Shown: positions 35,134-44,442, counted from the stretch's first letter. The stretch is DNA of 64,000 nucleotides from Nocardia inohanensis NBRC 100128 (GCF_001612945.1 NZ_BDBK01000008.1:496001-560000), one strand, 5' to 3'. The notes: generated by a model not told the origin, from the letters alone. Program-made: numbers and translations.

Positions 35134-35216
35134 CCCGTCATCCCGGCATGCTTTTGGCCGGGATCCACACAGTGCCGGCGTGTGGATCCCGGCCAAAAGC
35201 GCGCCGGGATGACGGG
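35134..35216. repeat. 83-base inverted repeat between convergent genes
   Basis: The outer arms CCCGTCATCCCGGC and GCCGGGATGACGGG (14 bases) and inner arms TTTTGGCCGGGATCCACAC and its complement (19 bases) pair perfectly around a 9-base centre, with a small 4-base internal loop. The GTCATCCCGGC...GGATCC composition is typical of dispersed REP/MITE-like elements. Lying between genes that converge, it may also end transcription in both directions. Confidence 0.8.
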
Positions 35217-35225
35217 AGTTCGACT

Positions 35226-35594
35226 TCAGCGGAGGGTGTCGAGGGTTTCGTCGTCGCGGACTATGCGGGCTCGGCCGTCGGCGGTGAGGACGATGGGGCG
35301 CTGGATGAGGCGCGGGTGGGCGGCGAGGGCTTCGATCCAGCGGTCGCGGTCGGCGGGGGTTTTGGGCCAGGAGCTGAGGCCGAGATCTTTGGCTTCGGGT
35401 TCGGCGGTGCGGGTGATCTGCCAGGGTTCGAGGCCGAGTTTGGCCAGGACGTCGCGGATTTCGGGGGCGGTGGGCGGGTTGTCGAGGTAGCGGCGTTCGA
35501 CGTAGTCGGCACCGGTCTCGTCCAGCACCGCTTTGGCCGTGCGGCTCTTGGAGCACTTGGGGTTGTGCCAGATTTCGGTTACTTCGGATGCCAT
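35226..35594 (-). CDS. ArsC/Spx-type arsenate reductase family protein
   Basis: This 122-residue thioredoxin-fold protein has the ArsC start EIWHNPKCSKSRTAKAVL with the single catalytic cysteine in C-S-K-S, and the family region HPRLIQRPIVLTADGRA. Glutaredoxin-coupled arsenate reductases and uncharacterised YffB-like proteins share this fold. No arsenic genes are nearby, so the role in arsenate reduction is uncertain. It starts at ATG 35594. Confidence 0.85.
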   Translation of the reverse strand: MASEVTEIWHNPKCSKSRTAKAVLDETGADYVERRYLDNPPTAPEIRDVLAKLGLEPWQITRTAEPEAKDLGLSSWPKTPADRDRWIEALAAHPRLIQRPIVLTADGRARIVRDDETLDTLR

Positions 35595-35631
35595 GGCCGC
35601 AGCTTAGGCCCTGGCTTCGGGCCCGCCGCGA

Positions 35632-37515
35632 TCAGAGCCAGTCGACATGCCAGTGGTAGGGGCGCATCCAGTAGAGACCGGCTTCCGGGATCGGTCCGTT
35701 CCAGCGTTGCGCGGCTTGTTCGAAGTGCCAACGGTATTCGGGGGCGGGTTCGCCCTCGTGGATTTCGCGCAGATGGCGTCGCCAGGTGTTCAGCATGGGC
35801 GGCACCGCCATCGGGTCCTGGCCCGATGCCCAGTCCACGCAACGCCCCATCAGGGTGTCGACCGCGTGATTGGCGGCATTGCGATCACCGGTGCTCAGCG
35901 AATGCAGGAACGCCGCGACCAGGTTGTAGGCGATGCCGTCGTGCACCGAGGTCTGCCCGTTCTCCAACGCCCAGATGCCCAGGTAGGTCGGCCCCTGCTC
36001 GTCGATCCACACCTCGTGCGCCTCACCCACCCGATTGTCGAAGATCAGCGACATGAGCAGGCCGAGAACGGATTTCCCGACGATCAGCGGATCGGGTTTC
36101 CCGCTGGCCATGGAATCGTCGATCAGTGCCCGGTAGGCCGCGGCCGCGATACCGGGCCGCTGCGCATCCAGCAGCGCGTCCGCGGTCTCACCACCGGCCA
36201 CCATCTCGGCGGGCGGCTGCGCGTGCGGCGTCGCCGAATCCGCGTCGCCCCCCGAAATCCGCAGGTACTGCGTCGCATTCGCGTCGGCGGGCGACGGCGC
36301 GTACTGCCCGGCCAGCGGCGGCGGCACGGCGGGGCTCGAGAACGGACCGTTACCGGGCGGCGGCCCCCCGAAAGGCGCTGCACCGGACGGCGAAACCGGT
36401 CCCGGCCCCGGGATGGGAGTGGTCGAAGGCGGTCCCCCGAACGGATCGAACGGAGGCGGCGGTGTGACCCCGGGAAAGGGAATGACGACGCCCGGCGGAT
36501 TGGAACCGGGTGCCGCGTACGGACCGCTCGGCACCGAATCCGCCGGGGAGGCACCGACATCCGACGGCCGTGCGGCGAATGCGTCCGCCGCATAACCCCC
36601 CTCGCTAGCGCCTGATTCAGCCGCGAAAGGACCGGCACCGCGTGGCGGGGAGGGCAACGGGTCGACCGCGAACAGCTCGGTCACGGGTGGCGGGGCGAGC
36701 GGATCCACCGCACGCGGCGCGGCACCCAGCGGATCGACAGCAAAACCCGGCGCGGCCAGCGGATCAACGGCGCGCGGCGCGGCAGGCGCAGGGTCGGCGG
36801 CTGGATGTGGGGCGGCCAGGGGGTCGGCGGCGAAGGGGTCCACCGCGGTGAGCGGGGCGATCTGGGCGTTGCGGATGGCGGGGGCGTGGTCCAGGTAATC
36901 GAGTGCGACGCGGGCGAATTCGATGTCGTGGGTGGTCAGCCAGTCGCGGCCGGCGCGGAGCAGGTCGATGAGGTCGGTGTCGGCGGCGTGTTCGATGGCG
37001 GCGCAGATGCCGTAGTAACCGTAGGCGCGGTATTCGTCGTAGCCTTCGCCTTCGGCGACCAGTAGCCGGGCGTAGCGGCCGGCCAGGTCGTGGCGTTCGA
37101 TATCGCCGAGCAGGGTGCAGGCGGTCATGGCGGCCATCAGGACTTCGCCGTGATCGGCATGGCCGCGGCGCAGTTCGATGCAGCGGTCGGCCATCTGGAC
37201 GGCGCTGTCGGCGCGCCCGAGCTGGGTCGCGGCCTCCACCGCCATGGAGTACATGCTGGCCAGGGTGGCGGGCGGGATATCGGCGGGGAAGCGCGCCGGG
37301 CCCTGGGCGGCCAGGCGCAGGGCCTGGTCGAATTCGCCTGCGGCGAAGGCGGAGCGGAAGCGGTAGGAGACGATCCAGCCGTACTCTTTGGGGTCCGGCG
37401 GCGCGGTCAGGCCGTCGTCGAATGCCGTCAACCTGGCGAGCGCCTCGGGTGCGCGTCCGGCATCCAGCATGCCGCTCGCCTCGTTCATCACTTCGACGAA
37501 CGCATTTCGATCCAC
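35632..37515 (-). CDS. helical-repeat protein with long Pro/Ala linker, unknown function
   Basis: I do not recognise a named family. The 627-residue protein has an N-terminal helical, TPR-like region (about 1-220) and a C-terminal helical region (about 440-627), joined by a Pro/Ala/Gly-rich linker of some 210 residues that includes five AVDP-type repeats. Both helical regions match the gene at 38199-39512: PKEYGWIVSYRFRSAF, GPARFPADIP, LIFDNRVGEAHEVW and LHSLSTGDRNAA. Both proteins end in a hydrophobic xxDWL. The GTG at 37515 aligns with the paralogue start; an ATG at 37539 extends it by 8 residues. No signal or membrane segment is seen. Confidence 0.8.
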   Translation of the reverse strand: MDRNAFVEVMNEASGMLDAGRAPEALARLTAFDDGLTAPPDPKEYGWIVSYRFRSAFAAGEFDQALRLAAQGPARFPADIPPATLASMYSMAVEAATQLGRADSAVQMADRCIELRRGHADHGEVLMAAMTACTLLGDIERHDLAGRYARLLVAEGEGYDEYRAYGYYGICAAIEHAADTDLIDLLRAGRDWLTTHDIEFARVALDYLDHAPAIRNAQIAPLTAVDPFAADPLAAPHPAADPAPAAPRAVDPLAAPGFAVDPLGAAPRAVDPLAPPPVTELFAVDPLPSPPRGAGPFAAESGASEGGYAADAFAARPSDVGASPADSVPSGPYAAPGSNPPGVVIPFPGVTPPPPFDPFGGPPSTTPIPGPGPVSPSGAAPFGGPPPGNGPFSSPAVPPPLAGQYAPSPADANATQYLRISGGDADSATPHAQPPAEMVAGGETADALLDAQRPGIAAAAYRALIDDSMASGKPDPLIVGKSVLGLLMSLIFDNRVGEAHEVWIDEQGPTYLGIWALENGQTSVHDGIAYNLVAAFLHSLSTGDRNAANHAVDTLMGRCVDWASGQDPMAVPPMLNTWRRHLREIHEGEPAPEYRWHFEQAAQRWNGPIPEAGLYWMRPYHWHVDWL

Positions 37516-37608
37516 AGCCTCCACGCCTTCCCACATCATTCAGGCCCGGATCGTATGGCGCACCGCCAGACCCGCGGGCCCAGTGAGGGCAAGGTCATAG
37601 TTTGGAAA

Positions 37609-37627
37609 CCCGCGGTATGACCGCGGG
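37609..37627 (-). terminator. short hairpin after the SnoaL-like gene
   Basis: CCCGCGG and CCGCGGG pair around a 5-base loop, and TTTCC follows on the minus strand. It sits in the 255-base gap between the SnoaL-like gene and the larger helical-repeat gene; nothing else is evident in that gap. Confidence 0.5.
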
Positions 37628-37770
37628 CTCGCCGATAATGCCCCGCCCCAACGTAATTGCACCTTACCGGCGGCGGTGACGGTGCTGCCAACGTGCGGGT
37701 GGCGGGTCCCGTTCAGTGACGGTGGCGCGGACTTCGGTTCCGCGCCATCGTGCTTCGTGCTACGAGCGGT

Positions 37771-38130
37771 TCAGCCCGGCACCTTGTCCAGGAAGCCCTG
37801 CACCCGGCTGATCCGCCCGGCCTCGAGGGTGATCACGTCGAAGCCGATCACCAGCGGTTCGGCCGCGCCGGGCGCGCCCAGTGTCCAAGTGAACCGGGCG
37901 ATGTCGTGATGCCCGTCCACCGGACCGAGCCCGAATTCCAATCCGGCGAACTGCGCCTGCGCCCCCGCCACCATGGCGTCGATGGCCTCGGTGCCCGCGA
38001 GCTGCACCAGCGGGTCGGTGAATTCGGCTCCCGCCGTGTACAACTCGTCGATCAGCGCCTTGCGCTTGTCGGCGTCCTGCTCGTTCCAGGTGTCGATGTA
38101 TCGCTGTGCGATGTTCTCGTATTCGCTCAT
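37771..38130 (-). CDS. NTF2-like/SnoaL-like small protein
   Basis: This 119-residue protein fits the NTF2-like cone fold: an N-terminal helix (IAQRYIDTWNEQDADKRKALIDELY), then AEFTDPLVQLAGTEAIDAMV and strands ending GFDVITLEAGRISRVQGF. SnoaL-type members are cyclases, isomerases or carriers of unknown role. The ATG at 38130 gives a normal family start. It lies between the two paralogous helical-repeat genes on the same strand. Confidence 0.83.
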   Translation of the reverse strand: MSEYENIAQRYIDTWNEQDADKRKALIDELYTAGAEFTDPLVQLAGTEAIDAMVAGAQAQFAGLEFGLGPVDGHHDIARFTWTLGAPGAAEPLVIGFDVITLEAGRISRVQGFLDKVPG

Positions 38131-38198
38131 GTACCAAGCATCTTCGGAACGCGGCACGGAAGCGATTACGCGTCGGGTAATGCCGGCGGTGCGCCGCG

Positions 38199-39512
38199 TC
38201 ACAGCCAGTCGATCACCCAGCGCGAGGGCTGCGACCAGTACAGCGGGCCCGGCGGCGCGGTGTAGCCGAGCCGGCTTTCGGCCACCTCGACCTGGGCGAA
38301 TACCGCCGGCGGCGGTGCGTCGTCGTAGATTTCGGTGAGGTGCCGCCGCCAGTTGGTGAGCATCCGCGCCACGACATCGGGTTCGTGCGCGAAGGCGTAG
38401 TCGACGCAGCCGCGCATCACGGTGTCCACGGCCTGCGTCGCGGCGGTCTTGTCGCCCGAGCTGAGCGAGTGCAGATACGCCTCGACCAGGCGGTAACCGA
38501 TGAGATCGTGGACCGAGGTCTGCCCCTGCTCCAACGCCAGAATGCCGATCTTGCTCGCCGGTCCCTGGTCCACCCAGACGTCGAACGCCTCCCGCACCCG
38601 ATTGTCGAAGATCAACGCCTGCATCAGGCCGAGCAGCGATTTGCCCATGATCAGCAGATCCGGGCGCCCGGTGCCGAGGGCGTCGGTGATGAGCGCCCGG
38701 TAAGCCTCCGCCGCCCGCCCCGGCTGCCCTGCGGCAAGGAGTCCGTCGGCGAGCTCACCCGCCTCGCACTGCGCGGCCGGCGGCTGCTTCGTCACGGGCG
38801 CCGCCGCCGGGCCCTGATCCGGCGCGAACCGCACCCCCGCCACCCGGTCGACGGCCTCCGCCCGTTCCCGCAGCGCCGGGAAGCTCTCGATGAACGCCAG
38901 CGCCGCCCGCGCTTCCTGGCTCTCGCTCCCGCGCAACCATTCCCGGCCCGACAGCAGCACCGCCATCACCTCCGGGTCGGGGTTCTCCGCGGTCGCGTCG
39001 CACAGCTGCCGGTACCCGTGCGCCCGATACCGCTCGAACCCCTCGCCCTCGGTCACCAGCAGCAGCGAGTACTTGCGCGCCAGGTCGTAGCGCCCGATCC
39101 GGCCCAGCAGCGTCCCCGCCGTCATGGCCGCCATCAGCACTTCCTCGCGCTGATTCTGCTTGCGCCGCAATTCGATCGAACGATCGGCCATCACCACCGC
39201 CGACTCCGGCCGCCCGAGCTGGACCGCGGCCTCCATGGCTTCGGAGTACATGGTTCCCACCACCGGCGCGGGCACGTCGGCGGGGAAGCGCGCGGGCCCG
39301 TATTCGGCGAGCCGCAGCGCCAGCTCGTAGTCCTTGGTCTCGAAGGCGGCCCGGAACCGGTAGTAGTGGATCCACCCGTAATCCTTGGGTGGCGGCGGCG
39401 ATTCGAGGGCCGCGTCGTAGGCATTGAGCAGCGTCAATGCCTCCGCGACCCGGCCCGTCTGCAACAACCGCGTCGACTCCGTCATGACGGCGACGAACTT
39501 CTCGCTATCCAC
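38199..39512 (-). CDS. helical-repeat protein, short paralogue, unknown function
   Basis: This 437-residue protein is the compact partner of the gene at 35632-37515. It has the same N-terminal region (PKDYGWIHYYRFRAAF, GPARFPADVP, SIELRRKQNQREEVLMAAMT) and C-terminal region (LIFDNRVREAFDVWVDQGP, LHSLSSGDKTAATQAVDT), but only about 40 residues join them. The helices resemble TPR repeats without a clear consensus. It starts at GTG 39512 with GGAGGGGAG upstream, 61 bases after glnA stops, so cotranscription is likely. Function unknown. Confidence 0.82.
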   Translation of the reverse strand: MDSEKFVAVMTESTRLLQTGRVAEALTLLNAYDAALESPPPPKDYGWIHYYRFRAAFETKDYELALRLAEYGPARFPADVPAPVVGTMYSEAMEAAVQLGRPESAVVMADRSIELRRKQNQREEVLMAAMTAGTLLGRIGRYDLARKYSLLLVTEGEGFERYRAHGYRQLCDATAENPDPEVMAVLLSGREWLRGSESQEARAALAFIESFPALRERAEAVDRVAGVRFAPDQGPAAAPVTKQPPAAQCEAGELADGLLAAGQPGRAAEAYRALITDALGTGRPDLLIMGKSLLGLMQALIFDNRVREAFDVWVDQGPASKIGILALEQGQTSVHDLIGYRLVEAYLHSLSSGDKTAATQAVDTVMRGCVDYAFAHEPDVVARMLTNWRRHLTEIYDDAPPPAVFAQVEVAESRLGYTAPPGPLYWSQPSRWVIDWL

Positions 39513-39573
39513 CCGTGTAACTCCCCTCCGGTCGAACCACGGAGTCTATGACACGGCCGGATCGCGGGTCGTC

Positions 39574-41010
39574 CTACACGTCGAAGTACAGCTCGAATTC
39601 GTAGGGATGCGGCCGGAGATTGATCTCGGCGATTTCGGCGTCGCGCTTGAGCCGAATCCAGGTTTCGATCAGGTCCTCGGTGAAAACACCCCCCTGCGTG
39701 AGGTATTCGTGGTCCGCTTCGAGCCGGTCGATGACCGCGTCCAGACTGCCGGGGGTCTGGGTGACCTCGGCCGATTCCTCGGGGGTGAGTTCGTACAGGT
39801 CCTTGTCGATGGGAATGGCGGGCTCGATTTTGTTCATGATGCCGTCGAGTCCGGCCATCATCATGGCGGCGAAGGACAGGTACGGATTGCCGGAGGAGTC
39901 CGGGCAGCGGAATTCGAGGCGTTTGGCGTGCGGATTGGCTCCGGTCACCGGGATTCGCACCGCGGCGGACCGGTTACGCTGGGAATACACCAGATTCACC
40001 GGCGCTTCGTAACCGGGCACCAGCCGCTTGTAGGAGTTCACCGTCGGATTCGTGAACGCCAGCAGCGACGGCGCGTGATGCAGTAATCCGCCGATGTAGT
40101 GGCGCGCCAGATCCGACAGCCCCGCATATCCCGCCTCGTCGTAGAAGAGCGGCGATCCGTCCTTCCACAACGATTGGTGCACATGCATTCCCGAGCCGTT
40201 ATCGCCGAAAAGCGGTTTGGGCATGAACGTCACGGTCTTGCCGGACTCCCAGGCCGTGTTCTTGATGATGTACTTGTAGAGCATCAAGTCATCGGCGGCG
40301 GCCAGCAGCGTATTGAATTTGTAATTGATTTCGGCCTGTCCGGCGGTGCCGACCTCGTGGTGGCCCTTCTCCAGTTCGAATCCGGCGCGCATCAGGTTGG
40401 TGCACATCCGGTCGCGCAGGTCCACATCGTGGTCGTAGGGCGCCACCGGAAAGTAGCCGCCCTTGGGCCGCACCTTGTAGCCGCGGTTGATGCTGCCGTC
40501 GGGGTTCAGCGCCGACCCGGTGTTCCAGTCCGCCGAGGCCGAATCCACCTCGTAGAACGCCTTGTTCATGCCGGTGTCGTAGCGGACCGAATCGAAGATG
40601 TAGAACTCGGCCTCGGGCCCGAAGTAGGCGGTGTCGGCCAGCGCGGTGGAGCGCAGATACTCCTCGGCCTTGCGGGCCACATTGCGTGGATCGCGGCTGT
40701 AGGCCGCGCGCGTCTGCGGATCGTGCACGAAACAGTTGATGTTCAGCGTTTTCGCGGCCCGGAACGAATCCGGTTGCGCGGTGCGCAGATCCGGCAGCAG
40801 CAGCATGTCCGATTCGTGGATGGCCTGGAACCCGCGCACCGACGAACCGTCGAAGGCGATGCCGTCCTCGACCAGTTCGTCGCCGAACATGGTGGCGGGA
40901 ATGGAGAAGTGCTGTTGTGTGCCGGGGACATCGCAGAACCGGATGTCGACGTACTCGACTTCCTCCGAGTCGATGTAGTCCTGCACTCCGCTGATGGTCG
41001 GTGGGATCAC
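39574..41010 (-). CDS. glnA: type I glutamine synthetase
   Basis: This enzyme makes glutamine from glutamate, ammonia and ATP. The 478-residue length equals GlnA1 of M. tuberculosis and the sequence is close: FDGSSVRGFQAIHESDM, FGPEAEFYIFDSV, HHEVGTAGQAEINYKF, MPKPLFGDNGSGMHVHQSLW and NRSAAVRIPV. The adenylylation loop is present as KDLYELTPEE (Tyr near 403) but has T where GlnA1 has P. The GTG at 41010 has GAGGAG 7 bases upstream. Substitutions elsewhere and the unusual neighbours suggest it may be a second GlnA rather than the housekeeping copy. Confidence 0.92.
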   Translation of the reverse strand: MIPPTISGVQDYIDSEEVEYVDIRFCDVPGTQQHFSIPATMFGDELVEDGIAFDGSSVRGFQAIHESDMLLLPDLRTAQPDSFRAAKTLNINCFVHDPQTRAAYSRDPRNVARKAEEYLRSTALADTAYFGPEAEFYIFDSVRYDTGMNKAFYEVDSASADWNTGSALNPDGSINRGYKVRPKGGYFPVAPYDHDVDLRDRMCTNLMRAGFELEKGHHEVGTAGQAEINYKFNTLLAAADDLMLYKYIIKNTAWESGKTVTFMPKPLFGDNGSGMHVHQSLWKDGSPLFYDEAGYAGLSDLARHYIGGLLHHAPSLLAFTNPTVNSYKRLVPGYEAPVNLVYSQRNRSAAVRIPVTGANPHAKRLEFRCPDSSGNPYLSFAAMMMAGLDGIMNKIEPAIPIDKDLYELTPEESAEVTQTPGSLDAVIDRLEADHEYLTQGGVFTEDLIETWIRLKRDAEIAEINLRPHPYEFELYFDV

Positions 41011-41272
41011 TGTGGGGCTCCTCGTACAGCCGCACCGCTGCCCGATCGGACGGCCCGGTCGGGGTCCGGTGTCCTCTTCGTGCAATTCACGATACGTCCG
41101 ACGCATGATCAAGATTCCGGAATCGGACCGCGCCACAGCCTTTGTCACTGTGCACAAATCGCCCGAGTCAGATCTTGACCATTGCCACTTACCGGGACCG
41201 GAGTTTGTGCGGTGTGCTGTATGGCACCACGGGGCCGGGTGGCCTCGCCCACACATGAGCCAGAGGTAGGTC
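41011..41272. promoter_or_regulatory. divergent region between glnA and the acyl-CoA synthetase gene
   Basis: These 262 bases must hold both promoters. The only clear element is a perfect 12-base palindrome GATTCCGGAATC at 41113-41124, which could be an operator. No GlnR-type site was evident to me. Confidence 0.35.
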
Positions 41273-43075
41273 GTGAGTTCAACACCGGTTGCGGGGAATG
41301 CCCCGCGCACCATGGTCGAGGCGTTCCAAGCCGATGTGGCCCGGTACCCGGACGAGGTGGCGCTGCGCACGCTCGGCGGCGCGGTCGCCATCACCTGGCG
41401 CGAATACGGTGATCGGGTGCGGGCCATCGCTACCGGGCTGGCCGCGCGCGGTATCGGCCGGGGCGACACGGTGGCGTTGATGATGACCAACCGGCCCGAA
41501 TTCCATCTGTGCGACACCGCGATTCTGCATACCGGCGCGACGCCGTTCTCGGTGTACAACACCAACCCGGTGGATCTGCTGGTGTACCAGTTCGGGAACG
41601 CGGGCAACAAGGCGATCATCTGTGAGGCGCAGTTCGCGCCCAAGGTCCTGGAAGCGGTCGAGCAGGCCGCCGCGCAGGGCATTGTCGTGGAGCATGTGAT
41701 CTGTGTGGACGAGACGCCGGCGGGGTGCGTCTCGCTCGCCGAGATCGAGGCCACGGAGAACGCCGGGTTCGACTTCGAATCCGCCTGGCGCGCGGTGGAT
41801 CCCGAGGATCTGCTGACCATCGTCTACACCTCGGGCACCACCGGGCCGCCGAAGGGCGTGGAGCTCACCCATACGAACTTCTTCGAAAACGCCCGCGTGG
41901 TGGCGGAATTCGGCGGCGGCACCGCGGACGACCGGGTGATCTCCTATCTGCCCGACGCGCACGCCGCCAACCGCTGGCTGGCGCACTACCTGTCGATTCT
42001 GACCGGCGGCCAGATCACCACCTGCCCGGATCTCAAGCAGGTCGCCGCCGCCCTCACCGAGGTGCATCCGACCGTGTTCCTGGGTGTGCCGCGCGTCTGG
42101 GTGAAAGTCAAAGCGGCACTGGAGGAACGGTTCGCCGCCGACCCCAGCCCGCTCAAGCGCCGGCTGATCGCGTGGGCGATCGACACCGGCCGGGCGCGGG
42201 CGCGTGCGGCCTCCGACGGACGCGCGCAGGGCCTGCTGCCCACGCTGCGGTACCGGCTGGCCGATCGCCTGGTGCTCTCGACCGTTCGAGAACAGCTGGG
42301 CCTGGACAAGATTCGCATCGCCGTCACCGGTTCCGCGCCCATCCCGAAGGACACCCACGAGTTCTTCCTCGGCCTGGGCCTGCCGCTGTGCGAGGGCTAC
42401 GGCATGACCGAATGCACCGCGGGCGCGACCATGGACCGTCCGGCCCGCATCAAGATCGGCACGGTGGGCACCGCGTTCCCGGGCACCGAGGTGCGCATCG
42501 CCGACGACGGCGAGGTGCTGGTGCGCGGCAAGAGCGTCATGCGCGGTTATCGCAACGCCCCCGACAAGACCGCCGAGACGGTGGACGCGGACGGCTGGCT
42601 GCACACCGGCGATATCGGCGAGCTCGATGCCGAGGGGTTCCTGAAGATCGTGGATCGCAAGAAGGAGCTCATCATCAGCGCCCACGGCAAGAACATGTCG
42701 CCGACCAATATCGAGAACACCGTCACCGAGAACACGCCGCTGGCGGGCACGGTGGTGGCGATCGGTGAGGGCCGCCCGTACAACACCGCGCTCATCTGCC
42801 TGGACCCCGATCTGGCCGCCGGTTTCGCCGAGCGGCATCAGCTACCGGACCGCAGCATTGCCGCCCTGGCCCGGCACCCGGCGGTGCTGAAGTCCCTGCA
42901 AGAGGGCATCGACGCGGCCAATACCAAGCTCTCTCGGGTGGAACAGATCAAGAAGTTCACGGTGCTGACCGAGGTGTGGAATCCGGGCTCCGAATGCCTC
43001 ACGGCCACCGGAAAGCTCAGGCGCAAACCGATAGCTAACGCGTATGCGGATACTATCGAGGCGCTGTACAGCTAG
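41273..43075 (+). CDS. long-chain fatty acid-CoA ligase (FadD15-like)
   Basis: This 600-residue AMP-forming ligase carries the P-loop YTSGTTGPPKGVELTH near 184, GYGMTECTAG near 376, the HTGDIGELDAEGF hinge region and the C-terminal catalytic lysine in TATGKLRRKPI. It activates fatty acids to acyl-CoA through acyl-AMP. The sequence resembles the FadD15/FACS type with SYLPDAHAANRW. It starts at GTG 41273 after AGAGGTAG. The regulator gene follows 10 bases later, so the two form an operon. Confidence 0.9.
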   Translation: MSSTPVAGNAPRTMVEAFQADVARYPDEVALRTLGGAVAITWREYGDRVRAIATGLAARGIGRGDTVALMMTNRPEFHLCDTAILHTGATPFSVYNTNPVDLLVYQFGNAGNKAIICEAQFAPKVLEAVEQAAAQGIVVEHVICVDETPAGCVSLAEIEATENAGFDFESAWRAVDPEDLLTIVYTSGTTGPPKGVELTHTNFFENARVVAEFGGGTADDRVISYLPDAHAANRWLAHYLSILTGGQITTCPDLKQVAAALTEVHPTVFLGVPRVWVKVKAALEERFAADPSPLKRRLIAWAIDTGRARARAASDGRAQGLLPTLRYRLADRLVLSTVREQLGLDKIRIAVTGSAPIPKDTHEFFLGLGLPLCEGYGMTECTAGATMDRPARIKIGTVGTAFPGTEVRIADDGEVLVRGKSVMRGYRNAPDKTAETVDADGWLHTGDIGELDAEGFLKIVDRKKELIISAHGKNMSPTNIENTVTENTPLAGTVVAIGEGRPYNTALICLDPDLAAGFAERHQLPDRSIAALARHPAVLKSLQEGIDAANTKLSRVEQIKKFTVLTEVWNPGSECLTATGKLRRKPIANAYADTIEALYS

Positions 43076-43085
43076 TAGGAGAGTC

Positions 43086-44270
43086 ATGCACGCGCAAACC
43101 CGGGACCGAGCGCTCGAAGAGCTGTACAAGCGTGCGGTCGTGGTGCGGGAGGAGTTCACCTCCGTGCTGCTCCCCTATCGCACCCTGCCGCAGCGGCTGA
43201 TCGAGAGCGGCTTCGAACGCGGCGCCAAGCTGAATGTCGATCTGTTCTTCGACTTCCTGCGCACCGGCATCCTGCCCACCGAGGAGGAGACGCGCGAGCT
43301 GGTGGAGATCGCGCTGTGCCGGGTGCGAGACGGCGAACCCCTGGAAGAAGTGCTGGGCCGCTATCGAATCGGGGCCGAGTTCATCTGGACGCGGCTGCGC
43401 GAGGCGGCCGCCGAGCACGAACGCGACCTGCTCTCCGACGGCGCGCTGAACCTGCTGCAATACGTGACCCTGGTGACCGAGCGGATCGCCACCGCCTGCC
43501 TGCGCCGGGCGCACGATCCGCGCTGGGAACTCCTCGACCGGCGGCGCGCCATCGCGGACGCGCTGCTCACCGGGCGCGATCCCATCGAATGGGCCGAGGA
43601 GCCGGCGATCGCGGTGCCCGACGCGGTGCTCATCGCCGTCTTCCGGCTCGGGGCGGGCCGCGGCACCGATACCAGTGAATTGCGCCATCGCATCGAGGCG
43701 ATCCCGGGAGTTTTCCTGCGCCTGGACAGCGGCGGCTGGACCGCACTGCTGCCCCTGCAACCCGGCGACGACGGCACCGCCACCACGGCCGCCCTGGCCA
43801 CCCGGCTGCCGGCCGCCGTGCCCGGGCAACCGGCACAGCCCGCGCCCTTCTGGGTGGGGGTGACCGCGGCCCCGGCGCGCACGCTGATTCCCGAGCAGTT
43901 CGCCGAGGCGCGCATGCTCGCCGAACTCGGCCGCTGCCTGGATCGTTCGCAGATCGTCTGCCGCCGTGCGGATCTGATGTTCGAGTACACCGTCGCGGCC
44001 GGCGGTCCCGCCCGCGCCGGGCTGGCGGCGGTGCTCGCACCCCTGGATTCGCAGCCGCTGCTGGCCGAAACGCTGGAGGTGTTCGTGGACACCGGTTTCA
44101 ACCAGCTCGCCACCGCCCGGCTGCTCACCATCCACCGCAATACGGTGACCTATCGGCTGGCCCGTGTGCACGAGCTCACCGGCCTGGATCCGCATCGTCC
44201 CACCGATGCCATGACCCTGTCGGCGGCGCGCATCGCCCGCCGCCTGGAAGCGGCTTCGTTCACTCCGTAA
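43086..44270 (+). CDS. PucR/CdaR-type helix-turn-helix regulator
   Basis: This 394-residue protein has an N-terminal helical sensor region (ERDLLSDGALNLLQYVTLV), a central GGDEF-like CdaR region and a C-terminal PucR helix-turn-helix: LLAETLEVFVDTGFNQLATA, RLLTIHRNTVTYRLARVHEL. TAGGAG precedes the ATG. Cotranscription with the acyl-CoA ligase gene suggests it regulates fatty-acid use or its own operon. The effector is unknown. Confidence 0.87.
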   Translation: MHAQTRDRALEELYKRAVVVREEFTSVLLPYRTLPQRLIESGFERGAKLNVDLFFDFLRTGILPTEEETRELVEIALCRVRDGEPLEEVLGRYRIGAEFIWTRLREAAAEHERDLLSDGALNLLQYVTLVTERIATACLRRAHDPRWELLDRRRAIADALLTGRDPIEWAEEPAIAVPDAVLIAVFRLGAGRGTDTSELRHRIEAIPGVFLRLDSGGWTALLPLQPGDDGTATTAALATRLPAAVPGQPAQPAPFWVGVTAAPARTLIPEQFAEARMLAELGRCLDRSQIVCRRADLMFEYTVAAGGPARAGLAAVLAPLDSQPLLAETLEVFVDTGFNQLATARLLTIHRNTVTYRLARVHELTGLDPHRPTDAMTLSAARIARRLEAASFTP

Positions 44271-44442
44271 CTCCGCGCCGCGCCTTGGTCGGATGCACAA
44301 TCCGCTCGCACGCAGTCTTGGTGATTGCCGGTAGCGACGCCTATCGGCTGTGCGGTGTGCTGAATTCCGACGACGAGGTCAGGCGCGCGGCGGCGGAAAC
44401 GGCTGCGCGCGGCGGCCTCCCGACCATCCGCAGAGGTAGATC

